Assembly (NCBI GenBank): GCA_018398765.1
Contig: JAHBMJ010001727.1
Coordinates: 1 to 64,000 of the forward strand
DNA: 64,000 nt
Source: Chromera velia
Lineage: Eukaryota > Sar > Chromeraceae
Direction: 5' to 3'
Shown: in pieces, positions 60,401 through 64,000 of the stretch
Layout of the letters: every line of letters begins with the position of its first letter
How positions within the stretch are numbered: position 1 is the first letter of the stretch
Made by a program: the position numbers and the translations under genes
Notes under the pieces: generated by a model
Seen by the model: only the letters and a program-made list of their open reading frames with translations
Databases searched by the model: none
Told to the model about the DNA's origin: nothing

Positions 60401-61334
60401 AAACAACATATTTTTCAGCTTGACACCAGAAAAAAAAACAAAAAAAAAAAGATGATTTTTTTTTTTTTTTGAAAATTACCCTTAGATAAAACTAGACATA
60501 AAGGTGCAGACTCACTTGCAAATCTACAATCTAGACTCAACCGGTAGAATGAAGAAGTTCAGAAAAATAATGTTTAAACTTTTATAGGAAATTTCTTAGG
60601 AAGTCTCAAATGTAAACTGAGTTGAACTTCTTTTTGAAAGAACTAGTGATTCGTAGTAGTGAAAGAAGCGACAGTCTCTAGGACAGTCTTAGTACAGTTA
60701 TGCACCTCTCTTTTCCGCTGGTAAATTGCACGCAGGGAAAGATGGGCCGCGGCGGGGCGAAGCTACATGCACCATGCATGGATGATCGTTCGAAGGGTAG
60801 ACTCCCCGGTAGAGAGCCCCCCCTTAGGACTACTCGATCGATGGACCGACTGCTCCAGTGCTCTAGTGCATATTTTAATGCGCACGGCAAAAATGTCGAC
60901 CGATCAGGAGGACGTCCATTCGGACGCATCTTTTGGAAGAAATCTCATGTGAACATGCAAAGGGAGAGCCCGCCACCTTCCGGAGGCGACCAAAAAGAAA
61001 AAGGGAGTAAAGGCGAGGGGTATGCGTAATTCCATCTACAGCCGCCTGCTGCCCTCCCTCCTCGTCCCACTCGGTATCGCTCTCTCCGATCAAATCTGTC
61101 TGCATATTTCTCTATTTGAATCTACGAATGGTCAAAGACCGCCGGTTCCTTGGAAGGAAGATGAGTGCATGAATCGGGGTAAGAGGAGAAGCCACTTGAC
61201 AGACAGACAGGCAAACCCGTGAACGAGCCGAAATGGGGGCTAAGAGGGGACGGTTACGATAACATCACTTGCGACCTCTCTACAACACAGGATAGCAATA
61301 CTACCATCTTTCTTCCCTCCTTCCTTCTTTTCTT
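57497..61334. other. AT-rich repeat-laden intergenic DNA, no gene seen
   Basis: Bases 57960-58100 carry repeated AATTCCACTAAATTCCAC words. Bases 58140-58690 are AT-rich. Bases 59270-59480 contain a (CAT)n run followed by GGCCCGGCTCTGCCAGTGGC. Bases 59780-59830 and 60020-60070 share a CAAACTTTCTTT..TTTAGAACTTT segment. Bases 60290-60415 repeat AACAACACTTAAACA. Frames at 58861-59088 and 60700-61029 have no recognised domain. Confidence 0.55.
59270..60075. mobile_element. Possible retroposon (SINE-like) remnants
   Basis: A (CAT)n stretch, the phrase CTGCCAGTGGCCAACTATAAGGC, two B-box-like words near 59872-59893 (GGTTCGATCC and GGTTCGATCTTG) and a duplicated CTTTCTTT..TTTAGAACTTT tail segment 240 bp apart suggest one or two degraded retroposons. 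No clear ends or target duplications, so this is tentative. Confidence 0.3.
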
Positions 61335-63244
61335 TCACTTGATCGAAACAGGAGGCAACCAGGTAACGACTTTTCCGTCGGCAGTCACCCTTTCTGGAAG
61401 AAAACTCTTTCCCCCCCTTTGCTCTAACGCTCTAACTACGTTCTCATGACGGTAGGCGGTCGCAAGGGTGAGCGCGGTGTGTCCTGTGAAGTGCACAGCT
61501 TGGATGTCCGCCCCTCCTTTCAGCAGGGCCTTGATGCTTTTCAGCTGTCCCCCACTCGCTGCCAGGAGGAGGGGTGTGAAACCTTTGCCATCCCTCTCGT
61601 CGACCGGAGCCCCCTTCTCGATCAGCAAAGCGATCAACTTGGGGTCGTTCTGTAAGACGGCAGCGATATGAAGAGGCGTGCGTTCATCTACACACTTAGC
61701 GGTTACAGAGGCCCCGAATTTGATCAGCAGCTCCACCATCTTCAACTGCCCCCCCTCGGCCGCGAGGTGGAGTGGGGTTATGCCAACTGCACTTCGCGTC
61801 TCGACATCTGCACCCGCTCTCAACAAAACCTCAACAGTCCTCAGAGAACCAACTTTGGCTGCTACCCACAGAGGAGTCACGTGGGTGCTTCCATGTCTCT
61901 CTTCGAGTCTCGCACCCTGTCTGATCATTCTCTCAGCCGCATCGTGATCACCCTCATACGCTGCCTGGTACAGACGTTCGTCGTCTGTCATTGTGCGTGG
62001 AGGGGTGGGAATGACAGAGGAGAGCACCGAACGGGCCATGGAAGAGACAGACGAGGAAACTGAAGAAACGAAACCCTTCACCCTATCGGTAAACGGGACG
62101 GAGGCAGAGGGAGGGGCGCATTGCGACTGCGGTCGCTGCTGCTTTTGTTTCTGCTTTTGCTTCGGCTGCTGCTTCTGCGACTGTTTCTGCTGCTGCTGTT
62201 GTTGTTGTTGCTGCTGCTGTTGTTGCGATGAGGGGGGGTTTGTGTACACTGTGATGTGCGCACCGTTGGCGGTGACGGTTGTGCCACCACAGCATGAGGA
62301 AGACGAAGACGAACACGAAGTGTTGATGTTGATCGTTTTCGTCCCTCGCCCGTCACCGTTCAGACTGCCGCTAGCCATCTGCTTGGCCGCACATTGCCTC
62401 ACAGCTACCGGAACCTCGCTCTCTGGGATCTGATGAACCTCAACCTGCAGGCAAGCATGCAGTCATTTCATTGCGACACCCACCCATGCAGTAGGTCAAT
62501 GATGCACGAGTCATGCATGCGACGAAGGATTTCCCTCGGTCTGAAGAGACTGAGTGAGATAGAAAGCAGAGAGGGGTGACGGGGTGACGGCGAAAGGCGC
62601 AGGTACAGAGGCACGTTGCTACGCAGCCAACAAGGCAGGCAGGTAGGCAAGCAAGCGGCAGACAGCGAGGCAAGGCAGGCAGGTAGGCAAGCAAGCGGCA
62701 GACAGCGAGGCAAGGCAGGCAGGCAGGCAGGCAGGCAGACAAACGTGAAGGCAGGCAGGCACATGCATCAGCGCACGCAGAACTGAAGCTAGCCCCTCCA
62801 AAAACTCCGACAGATGAGAACGCTTGATCAATAGGTACTGCTAGCAAGAGAGTGCAGCTGCAGAAAACTCGCCTTCACTTCGGAACTCCAGTCAAGCTTC
62901 AAGTCACCGACCGGTGTCTCTTTTCGAGTGTTGTGGTGAGGAATTGGAGGCGGTGGGGGGATCTCATGGTCTTCCGTTCCCTCTCCACTTTCCTCGAAGT
63001 CATCGTCATCTTCGGAGACCTCGAAGCCCTGCTGTGTCTGCTGACTGGATGCTGCAGTAGAGGTAGACGTCTCCTCAGAGTATGACGACACGGAGACAGA
63101 GACAGAGACGGCATCATCAAAAATCACTGGGACTTCTTGCTGAGGAGGGTGGAAGGGCTGCAGCGGTTGTAGAAGTTCTGGCGTCCATTCTATAGGAAGA
63201 ACTTTCAGGCACAAAAGTGCAAAAACCAGAACAGAAAACCTCAT
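61335..63244 (-). CDS. Signal-peptide, poly-Q, ankyrin-repeat protein
   Basis: Two minus-strand exons, 63244-62879 and 62444-61335, join in phase 0 (donor GTGAAG, acceptor TGCCTGCAG) to encode 491 residues. The start MRFSVLVFALLCLKVLP is a signal-peptide-like hydrophobic segment. An acidic region (FEVSEDDDDFEESGEG) and PPPPP follow, then Ser/Thr, a run of 13 Gln, KQKQKQK and a Ser-rich stretch. From about residue 270 there are five ankyrin repeats (e.g. GITPLHLAAEGGQLKMVELL, ERTPLHIAAVL, GFTPLLLAASGGQLKSIKAL). Ankyrin repeats bind proteins and are usually cytosolic, so the hydrophobic leader is unusual; it could be a signal anchor or the first part of a plastid-targeting presequence. The intron contains 40-bp tandem repeats. 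Confidence 0.85.
62630..62760. repeat. GGCAGGCAGGTAGGCAAG tandem repeats in ankyrin-gene intron
   Basis: Two near-identical units of about 45 bp (GGCAGGCAGGTAGGCAAGCA followed by AGCGGCAGACAGCGAGGCAA), then a GGCA run. Simple intronic repeat. Confidence 0.85.
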
Positions 63245-64000
63245 GATCCGTTCGGATACCCACAGTCACAAAACAAAGAGAGTTCACTTCAAGGATCGAC
63301 AGAGCATCGCAGCTTGGGAAAAGAGATCTCAACTGATGCAGAATACCTTTTCGGTCGCGTCATGTACCACTCCAGTCTGATCAAGCTGCTTAATACACAA
63401 TGCGGCACGTGCACCGTAGAGGCAAAGTCCGTGACGTAAAGAGAGAGGAGTCTCAAAGAGAGGGTCCTCCAAGGGAAGAATGGGACCAGCAATGATTAGC
63501 AGGCCGGACGACTTTCGCGGACTAGCTATGACTAGCTTTTCTGCGCGCGGGGCATGAGAAATTGCGCTTTTATAGACCAACCGTTCCGAGCTTTCCGGGA
63601 CGCCCTCGGAGCTCTACACGGTAGCCTCACACAGCGTAAAGTAATTAAAATATGATCATAAGCACAAAACCCTCAATCATAATAGGCTCGATTCATAGAC
63701 TTGTGGACACAAACAAAAACATGATTCCAGCCTAATTTCCAGGTAGTCAGGTGGTAATGCGAAAATTCGTTTCTTCTTGCAGTCATTTGAAGTGTACTTT
63801 AACCTACTTGTAGTAGTTATGGAGTCCTACCCTATGGTGCTACCCTTTGAGCCTTTGTATACGCCGTAACTGAGTGAGCCCGCGTGCTGACGCCACATTC
63901 TGCCGCCGCGCTTTGCTTCGTACGTGTTGCGCGCGCATCGATCGAAGTCGAGTCTGACCTTTGCATTCAAACAATATGTCACTTGAGCAACAGATAGCAT
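63245..64000. other. Upstream region of the ankyrin gene, no gene seen
   Basis: Minus-strand frames at 63289-63580 have no domain or signal and overlap one another. The stretch should include the promoter of the ankyrin gene. The last 400 bp show no structure I can name. Confidence 0.5.

Overview
The window is nuclear DNA of a protist. The genes have GT-AG introns, many with GTCAGT donors, and the introns are packed with microsatellites. A RAP-domain organellar RNA-binding protein and a secreted protein with the algal-type 'GDGC...ACCVC' module point to a photosynthetic alveolate, most likely a chromerid such as Chromera velia. That assignment is inference from gene content, not a match. Six host genes can be assembled with consistent splice phases: a VIT/CCC1 iron-manganese transporter, a His-rich ZIP metal transporter, a small secreted TPAP-repeat protein, a RAP-domain protein, a 19- or 20-exon membrane protein joining a PI-PLC X-like domain to a WW domain, and a spermidine-synthase-fold methyltransferase. 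A seventh, two-exon gene encodes a signal-peptide, poly-Q, ankyrin-repeat protein.

Bases 1-28,600 are dominated by a very large, interrupted inverted repeat. Two arms of about 4.1 kb (4945-9118 and 14594-18670) are near-identical and point away from each other. Related C-rich and G-rich minisatellites lie outside them in mirrored order. The only unique DNA at the centre is a divergent pair of metal transporters, VIT (minus strand) and ZIP (plus strand). The arms start about 250-290 bp past each stop codon, and related degenerate repeats come closer still. The right arm runs on into AT-rich DNA with fossil genes (zinc finger plus coiled coil, GIY-YIG/T5orf172 nuclease, chromodomain). This looks like a decayed virus-like or large mobile element of unsettled family.

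Bases 28,600-32,100 hold GGAA microsatellite, an exact 90-bp tandem array and otherwise empty DNA. Bases 32,100-37,350 hold the secreted protein and the RAP protein, transcribed divergently. A 5'-truncated LINE with a (TAATCC)n tail (37.7-39.8 kb) and a foldback element made of GGATTTTA words (40.2-40.7 kb) follow.

Bases 41,252-50,858 are one minus-strand gene whose product should have a lumenal PLC-X-like domain, one membrane helix and a cytosolic WW domain. The plus-strand methyltransferase gene runs from about 52.0 to 57.5 kb. Bases 57.5-61.3 kb are AT-rich with retroposon-like repeats and no supportable gene. The ankyrin gene fills 61.3-63.2 kb.

Functionally, the clearest unit is the VIT/ZIP pair, which should move metal in opposite directions across membranes from a shared 1.1-kb control region. 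The other genes show no obvious common pathway.
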